64,000 nt of DNA from Bacillus sp. ZZV12-4809 (GCF_009849585.1 NZ_VCRN01000014.1:1-64000); one strand, 5' to 3'; shown: positions 8,955 through 18,983, counted from the first letter of the stretch. Translations and numbers: made by a program. The notes: generated from the sequence alone by a model not told the origin.

Positions 8955-9129
8955 GTATGAAGATTTTTCGATAAAAGTCTACTATATCAACGAAGGTGAC
9001 CACAATGGAAAGTTTAAAGCTCTTGTGAGCCCTCTATCTATCCAAACGACTTTTCAGGATACAGTAGGAGGAGCTATTGATCGTGCACTCTTAAAGATCC
9101 ACAAACAGCTTAAAGAGTATGTTCATTAA
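8932..9129 (+). CDS. Hypothetical protein, 65 aa
   Basis: A small frame overlapping the end of the 8715 gene by 23 bases. The ATG at 8932 is a tentative start; GGAG lies 11 bases upstream. Both proteins share a similar strand-rich then helical pattern (SIKVYYINEGDHNGKFKALV and a C-terminal helix), so they may be related. Function is unknown. Confidence 0.45.
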   Translation: MIFILETEYEDFSIKVYYINEGDHNGKFKALVSPLSIQTTFQDTVGGAIDRALLKIHKQLKEYVH

Positions 9130-9219
9130 AACTATATAGGGAGGTGTATCCCTGCCTCATTTGAGATAGGGATCGCCAGCTGGCATACCTTATTCAATTT
9201 GATGCAGGGAGTCAGCAGC

Positions 9220-11931
9220 ATGGAATTAAATAAAGTGATTGAGACAGATGAAAACCCAAAGATGATTGAAATTTACCTGGAGCAGGCATGGCAAAGTGCT
9301 TTTTGTTACGCATTAGCGGTAGAGGAACCAAAGCATGAATGGCAAGGAGCTAAATTACTCATGACCATTATTGCTGGTAATGATTCTACTTTACAGGCTA
9401 TGAAAGCTGCAGTTGATACCGGGAGTGGTGGTTTGTCCTTTGGGCAAGGGAAGAAAGATTTAACTGACTATAAATTTTCCCAAGAATTCCGTATGTACTC
9501 TGATAAAGGGAAGTACTCAAAGTTCCCAATCACCATTAATCAAAACCGAAAAGCGGTCGCAATTGTTCATGATGACCTGCTTGGAAACGGGGATTATATT
9601 CTTTCGTTCGATGCAGATCCTGGAGAAGGGCTACGACAAATTTTAGGTGGCGGAAAGTATGGGCTTAACATTCTACCTGAATGGAAAGATATTATTCTAA
9701 ATGAGTTCTTAAGAAGAGGTTGTATTGAGGAATTCAAATTTTATTATGATTCCGCCCTTTTTCCTGACGGATTTTCCATCTATAAACTGAATTTTAGTGA
9801 GGAAACTGGAGAGCAGGAAGCGGATGATATTATTTCTGGAATGATTTCAAGTGGGATGCTGAAGTTTCCTAAGACAGGAACTGGTCAGGCAGTGGAATCC
9901 ATAGAAGATTTGACACAGTATATGACAACCTTCATGGATGATATGGTCACAAAGGTAAGCAATAAAGTTACTCCGGGCCATGACCCAATGACAGACTCTA
10001 TACACCCGCAAATCTCAACTTATAAGCGGGAACTTTTTCCTGTCCAGTCTCATGTTACTACCGCGATCGCTAAAGTTTTGAAAAAGCAGAAGGTAGCTTT
10101 AATACAAGGTGAAATGAGCACGGGTAAATCAACCATGATGACAGCAATTCCTGATGTAGTTGCTGCTATGTCAAATAAAAAAGGGTATTTTGCTTGTCTA
10201 ATGTGTCCCCCAAGCCTAACAAAAAAATGGCCGGAGGAAATAAAAGAAATTTTACCTCATGCTGATGTAAGAGTTATTGAACGGACAGAGCAACTCATTG
10301 AGTTTCATCGTAAATGGACCAGTCAAGGAAGGCCTAAGCCATTGAAACCAACATTCTTTGTCATTTCCTTTACAACAATGAGGGGCGATTGTGCGATGGT
10401 TCCTGCAGTTCGTTTTGATTATAAGAAAACGGTACTTCAAAGTGAGTCAAACTCCTTACCATATCGTTTTGGATACTATTGTCCAAGCTGCGGTAATGCA
10501 CACCAGGTTATTGAATCTACTGCAGTGGAAACCAATGAGGATGGAGAGGAAGAAGAGGTTCAGAATAAACGGAGGATGGATGAAGATGAATTTGGAACAA
10601 GCAGGCGACTTCATAATTCAAAAAATCCAGCCAATGCTTTTTGTTCTGAATGCGGTGAAAGTTTATGGACCAAGAAGGTACCTACTAGATACCAATCAAT
10701 AAAAGACTGGTTTAAGTACGAAAGGCAGATTGAACATGCTTTAAAGCAGAATCAGCCTTTGGTCCAACAAATTCAGCTCTCTCAACCTGAGATTCCTAAG
10801 AAAGTCGGGAATCCAAGGAGAATCGCTTCTATTGAATACATCCGAAGGAAAATGAGATGGTTTTTTGATATTACTATCTGTGATGAAATCCATATGCTGA
10901 AATCTGGCATGTCAGCCCAGGGAAATTCACTAGGGAGCCTTGCAGCTGCTTCAAAGAAGCTTATAGGTGGTACAGGAACCCTTTTTGGAGGCAAGGCCGA
11001 GGATATCTACTATACACTTTGGCGCTTATTCCCACACCTTATGGTTGAGAACGGATACGCTTTCAATGAAGTTCGGAAGTGGAATGAAGAGTATGGAAAC
11101 ATTGAAACGACTATTTACAATCAGGACGATAAAGGCGAGTACAGCAACAAGCAATCGCGAGGAGGCACCAGGAGAACAGAAAAGGTTCTTCCCGGTATAT
11201 CACCATTTGTGTTCTCAAAGTTTCTTGTCCAAAACAGTGTGCTTGTCCGCTTAACAGATGTATGGCCAGACCCTGTGGAGTTGATCAATGTTCCTACAAT
11301 TCTTGTAGATTTAGACGAGGATTTAAAGAAGCATTATAACAACATGGTATCTACATTTGAATCAGCTATCGATGGACGAGATGACGGGCATAAGCTTTAT
11401 CTTCCATTGACTCAAACAGGCATCGCATATCCAGATAACCCTTTCACCTATCCCCCATTCTCTATCAAAACAGAAGATGGGGACCGAGATTTAATTTGGA
11501 GCCCAGATGAATTTCCTAAAGAGCGAATACTTAACAAGGAAAAGAAGCTCCAGGAAATCATTAAGGGTGAGATAGAGGAAGGCAGGAAAAGTATTGTCTA
11601 TGTTCGAGATACAGGTTCCAGTGTAGAAGGCAGAGATGTAAGGCCGCGTTTACAACACATTCTTGAGCAGGTTGGAGCAAAGGTTTGTATCTTAGACACT
11701 TCTACCACGGCCACAAATAAGCGTAGTGAATGGCTAAAAAAGAAGATAGAAAAAGAGGGATACGATGTTTGTATTGTGTCACAGGAGCTTGTACAGGTAG
11801 GTCTTGACCTATTATGTACACCTACCCTCATTTTTTACCAATTTAGTTGGAGCTTATTCACGATTAATCAAGCTGCTAGAAGAGCATGGCGGATCGGACA
11901 AACGGAAGAGTGTCGTCTTTATTACTTAGCC
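9220..11931 (+). CDS. SNF2/DEAD-like helicase, 5' exon interrupted by a group II intron
   Basis: The first 904 residues of a large superfamily 2 helicase. Walker A is GEMSTGKS near residue 300 and Walker B is DEIH near residue 555, followed by the motif III-like GGTGTLFGG. A zinc-ribbon insertion lies between them (CPSCG near 425, CSECG near 480). Motif VI reads QAARRAWRIGQ near 890, the SNF2 RxxRIGQ signature. The ATG at 9220 is chosen because CAGGGAG lies about seven bases upstream. The exon ends after the codons for Y-Y-L-A. Sequence from 14419 continues the same frame with Y-K-E-T-F-Q-E, as expected for SNF2 C-termini, so splicing restores a protein of about 1106 residues. Without splicing it stops four codons into the intron and loses the C-terminal lobe end. 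Confidence 0.85.
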
Positions 11932-14418
11932 GTGCGCCCATAAGGTGCATTAATGAATCGGGAATGACACCCCGTAGGAATGAATCCAATTTTCCTATCA
12001 CCGGTCACTTACTTTTATTGGGAAACTAATAAGGGGACTGTAGCATGTGATTAAAGAGCAAGTCATCTAGTTGTCAAGATGCGACTGAGCTTTGGTGAAA
12101 TGTTGTAAATGAGGATGAAAGCTAGACTGCTTGAAGAATAGCCTGAGCAGCCCTTATAGAAGGCATAGGCGCAAGACAATTACAAGGAGCGTCTATGGAA
12201 TGTGACACATGAGGTTAGGCTAGACTCATGCGATGTAGGATTCCACATTCCGGCAAACTCAATCAGAGAGTAAAAGGCGAAAGTTCCATCCGACATTACA
12301 ACATGTCATGTCATTAATGTAACTAAATGGGGATTACCTAAACGGGAATGCCTTTAGAACGGCTATTGGTTATAGACCTGAATATCCCGCATGGTAACGG
12401 AGCCTTCGTAGTAGTCCGAAATAGGGAAAGCCTATTACATGGCGAAGGAAGGCAGTTTACCAGTCCAATAAGAATATGGGGAGGTTCGAGAGGAACCATG
12501 AGAAATCCAGAAGTACTATTGGGTAACCTGAAAAAGCATTCGAGTGATGAGAATTATAAGTATCAGCAGTTATACAGGAACCTTTACAATAGGGAACTTT
12601 TGCTCTTGGCTTATCAGAATATAAGTGGAAATGCAGGAGCTATGACTCCAGGTATTGACTGTAAGACTGTCAGTGAAATGAGCCTGGAGAGATTAGAACA
12701 GCTAATAGCTAGACTTAAAAACTCTTCCTATCAGCCTAATCCTGTCAGACGTACACATATTCCGAAGAAAAATGGTGGAAAAAGACCATTAGGATTGCCG
12801 TCAGCAGATGACAAGGTAGTTCAAGAAGCAGTCAGAATGATGCTTGAAGCAATCTATGAAGGAAGCTTTACTGATACATCACATGGATTTAGGCCTAACC
12901 TTAGTTGCCACACCGCACTATCTCATCTAAAAGCAAACTTCACTGGTACAAAGTGGTTTGTTGAAGGAGATATAAAGGGGTTCTTTGATAATATTGATCA
13001 TCACATCTTAGTTAATCTTTTGAGAAAAAGAGTTAGGGACGAGCGTTTCATCGACCTAATCTGGAAGTTCCTTAGAGCAGGGTATGTGGAGGATTGGAAA
13101 TGGAATAAGACATATAGTGGTGCACCTCAAGGGGGTATCATTAGTCCGATTCTTTCTAACGTCTACCTCAATGAATTAGACAAATTTATGATTAGATTTG
13201 CTAACTCATTCAACACAGGTATCGAGAGGAAAAAGTTTCGTCCTTACTTGAATGCTCAGCAGAATGTCCTTAGAAATAAAAAGAAGTTAAGAGAGAAAGC
13301 TCACTTGATGAATGATGATGAAAAGATACAAATCAAGGAGAAAATCAGACACTACGAAAATGAATGGCGATCCATGCCTGCTATGGATCCTATGGATTCT
13401 AACTACAGAAGAATTCAGTATGTTCGATATGCTGATGATTTTATAGTCGGAGTTATTGGTAGTAAATCGGATGCGGAATCGGTAAAGCAGGAAATAACAA
13501 ACTTCCTTTATAGCGAGCTAAAACTTGAACTTTCACAAGATAAGACACTTATCACACATAACACCAAAGAAGCAACATTCTTAGGATATGAGATAACCGT
13601 CTATCAACCATCAGCTGATAGTAAGAAATACAGCGGACTTATAAAACTAGAAATGCCTAGAGAAAGCTGGGTTAAAAAACTTCAACAATATCAGGCTATC
13701 GAAATGACACAAAAAAGATGGAAGTCAACTCACAGGGCATATCTTGTACCCCTTGAAGACATCGAAATAGTAAGCACGTATAATGCTGAAATTCGCGGTC
13801 TCTACAATTACTACAAACTTGCAGTAAATGTCGGGTACGAAATGCACAAATTCTACTTCTTCATGAAGTGGAGCTTTCTGAAAACTATGGCTAATAAATA
13901 TCGTTCAAAGGTCTCTGAGCAACATAGAAAATATCACTGCAATGGTAGACTTATCATTCGCTATGAAACTAAAAAGGGACTAAAAGAGCGAGCATTCTAT
14001 GATGAAGGGTTCAAACGGAACAAGTCTCTTGTATCCGCTGGAAACTCGAACATCGATAGATTAGCCGATACGTTTAACTTTAATAGTATAAATAGCTTTG
14101 GTAGCAGGCTTAAAGCGAAGGTTTGTGAAGCATGTGGGGCGACTAATAAGTCTCTACAAATGCATCACACTAAGCGCCTTAAGGATTTGAAGGGGAAAAA
14201 TCTCACTCGAATTGAATTTCTGATGATTGCGAGAAACAGAAAAACAGTTGCAGTTTGTGAAGATTGCCATCTTAAATATCATCACGGCAACCACAAACAC
14301 TAACAAATTCAGGGGTAAATGGAGAGCCGTATACATTGAGAAGTGTACGTACGGTTCGGAGGGGAGTACGGAGAAACCTACTTGCGTAAGCAAATAAGGC
14401 GCTCCGTGCTTACCCTAC
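11932..14418 (+). mobile_element. Group II intron, Ll.LtrB-like class
   Basis: The 5' end GTGCGCCCATAAGG at 11932 matches the start of mitochondrial-type bacterial introns such as Ll.LtrB. Domain V is visible around 14320-14360 (GAGCCGTAT, a GAGA loop, then ACGTACGGTTC). The 3' end is in CCCTACTAT, so the last base is 14418 or 14421; both keep the helicase frame. The intron encodes an intact reverse transcriptase (12498-14303). Its insertion is in sense orientation and in frame inside the helicase gene. Confidence 0.88.
12498..14303 (+). CDS. ltrA: Group II intron reverse transcriptase/maturase with HNH endonuclease
   Basis: A 601-residue multifunctional intron protein. The reverse transcriptase domain covers about residues 30-370, with GAPQGGIISPILSN and the catalytic YADD near residue 313. 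A maturase (X) domain follows. The C-terminal 65 residues form an HNH endonuclease with two zinc-binding pairs (CEACG and CEDCH) and MHHTKRL. The ATG at 12498 is preferred. The upstream extension to 12348 reads through conserved intron RNA, and a GGGGAGG sequence lies about 15 bases before 12498. All functional motifs are present, so the intron should be able to splice and move by retrohoming. Confidence 0.88.
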   Translation: MRNPEVLLGNLKKHSSDENYKYQQLYRNLYNRELLLLAYQNISGNAGAMTPGIDCKTVSEMSLERLEQLIARLKNSSYQPNPVRRTHIPKKNGGKRPLGLPSADDKVVQEAVRMMLEAIYEGSFTDTSHGFRPNLSCHTALSHLKANFTGTKWFVEGDIKGFFDNIDHHILVNLLRKRVRDERFIDLIWKFLRAGYVEDWKWNKTYSGAPQGGIISPILSNVYLNELDKFMIRFANSFNTGIERKKFRPYLNAQQNVLRNKKKLREKAHLMNDDEKIQIKEKIRHYENEWRSMPAMDPMDSNYRRIQYVRYADDFIVGVIGSKSDAESVKQEITNFLYSELKLELSQDKTLITHNTKEATFLGYEITVYQPSADSKKYSGLIKLEMPRESWVKKLQQYQAIEMTQKRWKSTHRAYLVPLEDIEIVSTYNAEIRGLYNYYKLAVNVGYEMHKFYFFMKWSFLKTMANKYRSKVSEQHRKYHCNGRLIIRYETKKGLKERAFYDEGFKRNKSLVSAGNSNIDRLADTFNFNSINSFGSRLKAKVCEACGATNKSLQMHHTKRLKDLKGKNLTRIEFLMIARNRKTVAVCEDCHLKYHHGNHKH

Positions 14419-15027
14419 TATAAAGAAACTTTCCAAGAACAAATGGCTACCTTGATAGCTCAGAAGAATAAAGCTGCCGGTGCCATAAATGGAGAAGTAA
14501 GTTCAGATGGGCTTAATGCAATGTTGGGAGATGAAGGAGACCTGCAGTCCATGCTGATTGAGTCCATTAAAAAAGGAAAAGTGCTTAAGGGCTCTACCGA
14601 GGAATGGACGGCAGAAGCTTCTGATCGTGCAAGAGAAATCTTAGCAAGTATCGGAAAGAAAAAGAAAATGGGCAAATCACCAAAAGAACAATTTATTGCC
14701 TGGGTTAATCAGCAAGTTTCCGCGGATTCCTCTAAAAACGTCCTTATCCGGAAAGCGGCAACGATTACACGCCATATTGCAGATGGCAAGGTCAATGGGT
14801 TTATGTTTACCAATCAAATCCTGGAAGTAGATTTAGTAGAAGCTTTTGGATTCGATTGTATTCAAGATGGGGAAATCGTGGCTTACTTAACGGAATATGA
14901 AAGAGCAAAATTTGCAGAAACAGCTGAGCAAATATCAATATTCGAAGTTAATGTTGAAAAAAATACAAAAACAAAGAAGAAGCGAACAGCCGCGGTAAGT
15001 GGGCAGCTGGCGTTTGATCTTTTTTAG
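14419..15027 (+). CDS. SNF2-like helicase, 3' exon
   Basis: The C-terminal 202 residues of the helicase split by the group II intron. The first codons (Y-K-E-T-F-Q-E-Q-M) continue the post-motif-VI helix of SNF2 proteins. The rest is a helical accessory region ending in QLAFDLF. If the intron ends at 14421, one residue (Y) is lost. An internal ATG at 14443 could start a separate fragment, but no ribosome binding site supports this. It is followed 12 bases later by the gene at 15040, probably in the same operon. Confidence 0.8.
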   Translation, partial: YKETFQEQMATLIAQKNKAAGAINGEVSSDGLNAMLGDEGDLQSMLIESIKKGKVLKGSTEEWTAEASDRAREILASIGKKKKMGKSPKEQFIAWVNQQVSADSSKNVLIRKAATITRHIADGKVNGFMFTNQILEVDLVEAFGFDCIQDGEIVAYLTEYERAKFAETAEQISIFEVNVEKNTKTKKKRTAAVSGQLAFDLF

Positions 15028-15039
15028 GAGGAGGCACTT

Positions 15040-15804
15040 ATGTCAATTTTAATAACTTGGGATTGGGCTGTTTATTTTTATTGGTTTCTTGAAAGTTATT
15101 TTTATGTACGGGTAGAGGAAATAAAGGTTTTACATTACACCGTGGATGATGACTATTCATTTTCTAGCGAGGATTGTACAAACTTGGCAGAAATTATTCC
15201 TATAACAACTGCGAAGTCTACAGCGAATGCGGTAGAGGAACCATTAATTCTAAAACCAGCATTAAATGAGGAATCAGAAGAATTATTTATACAGATTGAA
15301 AAAGAGATAACAGCTGTTGATGAAGGTGATATTTGTCACCTCCAATATGAATCTGGTGAATTACTATTAGGTGGTGTCAGCCAAGAAGCAGAACAAGAAG
15401 AAATTTTCGTTTCTGAATGGATAGAGGACGACGACCTGGATGAAGATTGTATTCATATGAATGACTTAATGATTGAACAGGCAACACCCTCACAAAATGG
15501 TTTTGAATCATTTGCCTCTGCAAAAATTATGGATTGCCTAGAAGGTGCACAACAATGGGTAGTTTCTGTAGTTGGTATTGAAGAAAACTATATCCATATT
15601 TCAGACGGAAAAAGGCTTTGGGTAAATGTGGGGGAAAAAGCAAAAAAAATAGGCAATGGGGATATTCTCATTCTAGATGTAGTAAGGACTGGTAAGGAAA
15701 TCAGTGTACAAAACCTAGTAAGAGTTGAAGCATCTGTGTCAGAGGAGTACATGATTCCAGATGAAGAGCATCTTATTCAAGACGATAGAGTACTAGCAAT
15801 ATAA
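15040..15804 (+). CDS. Acidic hypothetical protein, 254 aa
   Basis: Not recognised. The N-terminal 30 residues are rich in aromatic residues and could anchor weakly to a membrane. The middle is strongly acidic. The C-terminal 90 residues look like a small beta-barrel (HISDGKRLWVNVGEKAKKIG, then NGDILILDVVRTGKEIS), which resembles an OB-fold layout. It lies directly behind the helicase with a TAGGAGGAGG ribosome binding site. That suggests a role in the same DNA-processing operon, possibly as a nucleic-acid-binding partner (inference only). Confidence 0.6.
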   Translation: MSILITWDWAVYFYWFLESYFYVRVEEIKVLHYTVDDDYSFSSEDCTNLAEIIPITTAKSTANAVEEPLILKPALNEESEELFIQIEKEITAVDEGDICHLQYESGELLLGGVSQEAEQEEIFVSEWIEDDDLDEDCIHMNDLMIEQATPSQNGFESFASAKIMDCLEGAQQWVVSVVGIEENYIHISDGKRLWVNVGEKAKKIGNGDILILDVVRTGKEISVQNLVRVEASVSEEYMIPDEEHLIQDDRVLAI

Positions 15805-15809
15805 GAACT

Positions 15810-15890
15810 CCAAAAGAGCGACTTTTGTCGCCTTTTGGTCCAAGCCTGGGTGCAAAACCTTGGTTTGGACCAAAAGAATAATTCTTTTGG
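15810..15890 (+). promoter_or_regulatory. Four alternating complementary arms
   Basis: CCAAAAG at 15810 and 15870 alternates with CTTTTGG at 15832 and 15884. Neighbouring arms can form three competing hairpins. The middle one is long (TTTTGGTCCAA with TTGGACCAAAA). This is the topology of an attenuator or a stacked bidirectional terminator. No long T run follows. Confidence 0.5.
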
Positions 15891-16121
15891 TAATAAAGAC
15901 CCTCATATTTTACATTTTTAGATAAGATAATCAGATTTTCGACACTTTTCGACAGAGAGGATGAGTCTATTGTAATATAATAATGGCAGTTTTAGTTTTA
16001 CTTGGAAATGTTTTCATTAATAGCTTTTTTTATCCAAAATATAGAGATTGAGAATATATGGAGATTTATAAAGGATTTTAAATTAAGGCTTAGCTACAAT
16101 AAATGAGAGGAGATTTATCCA

Positions 16122-16811
16122 ATGATAATTCAACGGTTAGGCGAAAAGCAAATTATAGAAATAAAGCAAGAAATTAAGAAAAAACAAATTGGACTAAATA
16201 AACTGCATATCAATTTCAGGTTTGTCAAAGGGGAGTTATACATCAATGCGATGGGGGTAGAAGGAATACCTCAAACAGAAGAATATTATGAATCAATTGA
16301 AGATAACCTAACCTATGTAGATTTAGCCTGGTTGACCCCACTAAGTAACCATTTAAATGTAAACCTGGATGCTTCTATAGCAGTTAACCCGGATGGATCC
16401 TTTGAACATAATAGTATTGATTTAGAATTACATACAGCTCTTCCAAGTGAAGTTCAAGATAATCATAGAATACTAAGTTATATTACGCCACTGTTTAAGA
16501 AACTAATTCCATTTAGAGCGTTTCTTACCCAGATTGAATTTGGATGGCATAATTACCGATTAAGCAATATTCGATTTAAGTTGAACTTGGATGGTAAAAA
16601 GGTTAATACCATTTTAAGCAATGAGCAAACTGTTAACACACAGGTTCTTGGTCAATGGCTATCTTCTCTTTCTCAAGTGCTGGATTACAATCAAGGAAGG
16701 TACAAGCACTTAGTGGACCTTCCAATCATTAATGGCCGAATTAGTACAGCAACTTTTGAAACGGGCCTTTGCTTCCGCTTTGATGGAAAAGGGAAAAGAA
16801 GATGGTCTTAA
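16122..16811 (+). CDS. Hypothetical protein, 229 aa
   Basis: No family recognised. It is soluble, mixed alpha/beta and predicted to be strand-rich in its centre (HINFRFVKGELYINAMG; VNLDASIAVNPDGS). The start at 16122 has GAGAGGAG upstream. It overlaps the next gene by 10 bases, so the two are translationally coupled. A TATAAT-like box lies near 15976-15981 and short TTTTCGACA direct repeats lie near 15934-15953, suggesting a regulated promoter for this block. Confidence 0.6.
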   Translation: MIIQRLGEKQIIEIKQEIKKKQIGLNKLHINFRFVKGELYINAMGVEGIPQTEEYYESIEDNLTYVDLAWLTPLSNHLNVNLDASIAVNPDGSFEHNSIDLELHTALPSEVQDNHRILSYITPLFKKLIPFRAFLTQIEFGWHNYRLSNIRFKLNLDGKKVNTILSNEQTVNTQVLGQWLSSLSQVLDYNQGRYKHLVDLPIINGRISTATFETGLCFRFDGKGKRRWS

Positions 16812-17359
16812 AATTTCGTTTCCTATTACTACTCTTTGCTTTAGTGATTTTGATACCCTCTGCTGCAAGCGCAAGTCCGTTGCAGCAGGGTAACGGTATC
16901 ACATTAAATGAACAGCTCAATGTTTGGTCTACAAATCTAAATAATACTGCACCAAAAATATCCTTTTTGTTCTCTGCCATATTTACAATAATGTTTCTAT
17001 TTGGAGTGGTTAGGCTAGGTTACTCAATTGTTACTAAGACTGGCCAGGTGATGAAAGGATCCACCGGGCTTTTAATCTGGGTTCCAATCACTTTCTTTTT
17101 CATCAGAATTTTAATACTATTATTATTTACAACAAATAGTGAAAATGTTACACTACTCGCAAGTGATTTTATTCAGTTAATCTCTGCTGCCAGTCACTCT
17201 ACTGTTGATTGGATGATATCAATTGGATTAGTATTTTATCTACTTTATCGCTTGATAAAACATCCTGAATTCGGCAGGTGGAGCAAAAGAATGTGGGTCT
17301 TTGCTGGCGGATTAACCTTATTGACGTTTATTTCTCCAATTGTATTAGGTGCTGTATAA
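16802..17359 (+). CDS. Polytopic membrane protein with signal sequence
   Basis: A 185-residue membrane protein. Residues 1-25 form a signal peptide ending in ASA-SP. Three or four further hydrophobic segments follow (about 52-72, 88-108, 130-152 and 165-183). The size, signal peptide and paired hydrophobic helices resemble small membrane components of Gram-positive conjugation systems (TrbC/VirB2-like or PrgL-like size class), but no diagnostic motif is seen. It overlaps the 16122 gene and is followed by the cysteine-rich 17387 gene. Confidence 0.65.
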   Translation: MVLKFRFLLLLFALVILIPSAASASPLQQGNGITLNEQLNVWSTNLNNTAPKISFLFSAIFTIMFLFGVVRLGYSIVTKTGQVMKGSTGLLIWVPITFFFIRILILLLFTTNSENVTLLASDFIQLISAASHSTVDWMISIGLVFYLLYRLIKHPEFGRWSKRMWVFAGGLTLLTFISPIVLGAV

Positions 17360-17386
17360 CAAGCTATTAGGAAAAGGGTGAATGCC

Positions 17387-18022
17387 ATGTTAAAACTTGT
17401 AATAGATAATAGTAAAAAGCAAGTAAATCCTGCAGCGGTATCATGCCGGACATCGTGTGACCTATTTGATGAACTTACAGAAACTTGTTCGATCAGTCAA
17501 AACGTAAATGTCGATAGTTCTTACGAGGCAGCAAGGTGCGGCTTTTTCTTATCTAGAGATATAATGGCCTCTCCCCCGCTAAACAATAATCATATTGGCT
17601 TTAAATTCTCACTAATAGAAGAAGAAGCTGATTATTTATTGGACGATCCGAATGTGTTTCATGAATTAATCGGAAAGCCGGTACAAAAGGAAAAGTATAC
17701 ATATCCAAATGAGCCTGACTTTCCAGCTCAAAGAGAAGACGCCAGATGGTATGTATCTTCTTGTGGTACTTACGGTTGCTGGATAGTCAATTTGTGCAAA
17801 AAACCATTGCTACATCCAAAAAGCCTTGAAAATGCAGTAAAAGGCTGGACTTCAAAAGTATATAAGTCCCCAATTCCACTGCACGATCACAAATCTTCTC
17901 TCACATTGGCCTCCAAAGTCGCGTGGATAATAGACGCAGAAGGATACGGGCAGTATGGATTACTAATTAATGGCCAAATTTCTTCAATTTCCTCTCCTAA
18001 ACCGGTAAATTGGACGAAGTGA
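17387..18022 (+). CDS. Cysteine-rich hypothetical protein, 211 aa
   Basis: Unknown family. The N-terminal 55 residues contain four cysteines (C-x3-C, then C, then C near 51) and a second set lies near residues 122-138 (CGTYGCWIVNLC), suggesting metal binding. No signal peptide is visible. The ATG at 17387 follows AAAAGGG by eight bases; the upstream GTG at 17378 overlaps that site. It lies 27 bases after the membrane protein gene and probably shares its transcript. Confidence 0.6.
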   Translation: MLKLVIDNSKKQVNPAAVSCRTSCDLFDELTETCSISQNVNVDSSYEAARCGFFLSRDIMASPPLNNNHIGFKFSLIEEEADYLLDDPNVFHELIGKPVQKEKYTYPNEPDFPAQREDARWYVSSCGTYGCWIVNLCKKPLLHPKSLENAVKGWTSKVYKSPIPLHDHKSSLTLASKVAWIIDAEGYGQYGLLINGQISSISSPKPVNWTK

Positions 18023-18024
18023 TA

Positions 18025-18054
18025 TTGATAATTATGCAAAAGTATTGATATAAT
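18025..18054 (+). promoter_or_regulatory. Sigma-A-type promoter
   Basis: TTGATA (18025-18030), an 18-base spacer and TATAAT (18049-18054). It would start transcription just before the leader terminator at 18084-18138. Confidence 0.75.
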
Positions 18055-18083
18055 TAAATCAAACAAAATATATAAAGGGACCA

Positions 18084-18138
18084 CCCTGTTGTAAATGCAT
18101 ACTTCTACTTGTATGCACTTTTACAGCAGGGTTTTTTT
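18084..18138 (+). terminator. Leader terminator before the 18156 gene
   Basis: A long stem (18084-18102 with 18111-18131) and seven T residues lie between a good promoter and the ribosome binding site TAGGAGGGG. It ends only 17 bases before the GTG start, so it acts as an attenuator rather than as the end of an upstream gene. Confidence 0.82.
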
Positions 18139-18155
18139 ATGTAGGAGGGGAGATA

Positions 18156-18572
18156 GTGAACAGAGATACCATTATGGTGATACATGAAAAGTCACCGTTT
18201 CAGGATGGGTTGGTTAAGCTAATTGATCTGAAGTTTGGACATTTGTTCAAAGTTATTAAAACGGAGACTAGTAAATTACAACTTTATGAAAATGGTTGTG
18301 TTCCCAAACTAATTATTCTCGAGAAAGTAATTAATCCAAAGACAGTTGAGTTTCTTATCAAAATGAGGAATATGGGTTCCAAATTAATTTTAGTTACCTT
18401 AGATGCTTCAGAAATAACTGAATTAGAGTTAAACCTTTTTAACGCGTTTCTTGTTAAGAATATGCGTACTTTAGAAATGCTGAAAGTCATGGAAGATTTA
18501 CTGGATTATAAAGAAAGCTATGTGCACCCAGACTTTGGTGATATATTTTTGAAGAAGTTAATAAACGCCTAA
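18156..18572 (+). CDS. Degenerate response-regulator receiver-like protein
   Basis: A 138-residue protein with the layout of a NarL/ComA-type receiver domain: an N-terminal strand, then PFQDGLVKLI, then the buried strand PKLIILEKV, then GSKLILVTLD. The expected phospho-acceptor aspartate is not present at the end of the third strand. No DNA-binding domain follows. The GTG start is set by TAGGAGGGG. It probably acts as a pseudo-receiver binding another protein. Expression appears controlled by the leader terminator directly upstream. Confidence 0.5.
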   Translation: MNRDTIMVIHEKSPFQDGLVKLIDLKFGHLFKVIKTETSKLQLYENGCVPKLIILEKVINPKTVEFLIKMRNMGSKLILVTLDASEITELELNLFNAFLVKNMRTLEMLKVMEDLLDYKESYVHPDFGDIFLKKLINA

Positions 18573-18666
18573 TTAAATTGGAAAAATATATAAGAAAATA
18601 CTTGTTTTTAGTGTAATATATGTTATATTTATTTGTAATTCAAACACTAGATATGAGGGATTTTTA

Positions 18667-18975
18667 ATGAGAAAAACTGTCGCAATTTTCGGAGGATCTC
18701 AAGAGGCTACGTACAAGCGAATAGGACAAAAAAATAACGTAAATATTATCTTCCATAGTGGTAAAACAAGAAACGGAGGTAACAAAAAGGAGTTCAAAAC
18801 GCTAGTAAAGAAGGCAGATTGTGTAGTCGTATTACTAGGGGCAGTTGGACACGTAAGTATGGATATTATAAAAGAAGTTTGTAAAGATCTTGGTAAAGAT
18901 GTGCTTTATCATAATGGGTTTGGTGCTTCTGGCGCTATTCAAAGGTGTGTAGAACACTTAAACACCGCAGCTTAA
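18667..18975 (+). CDS. DUF2325 domain protein
   Basis: A 102-residue protein matching the DUF2325 family seen in many Bacillus plasmids and chromosomes. It starts with a Rossmann-like strand and glycine turn (VAIFGGSQEA) and has a conserved DCVVVLLGAVGH segment followed by the terminal YHNGFGASG region. The biochemical role is unknown. It has its own GAGGGA ribosome binding site and possibly its own promoter near 18600-18640. It is followed nine bases later by the 18984 gene. Confidence 0.72.
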   Translation: MRKTVAIFGGSQEATYKRIGQKNNVNIIFHSGKTRNGGNKKEFKTLVKKADCVVVLLGAVGHVSMDIIKEVCKDLGKDVLYHNGFGASGAIQRCVEHLNTAA

Positions 18976-18983
18976 GAGGAGAC

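Noticed and set aside
12348-12497. N-terminal extension of the intron reverse transcriptase
   Set aside because: This stretch is conserved intron RNA like the region before the LtrA start and lacks a usable ribosome binding site for 12348.
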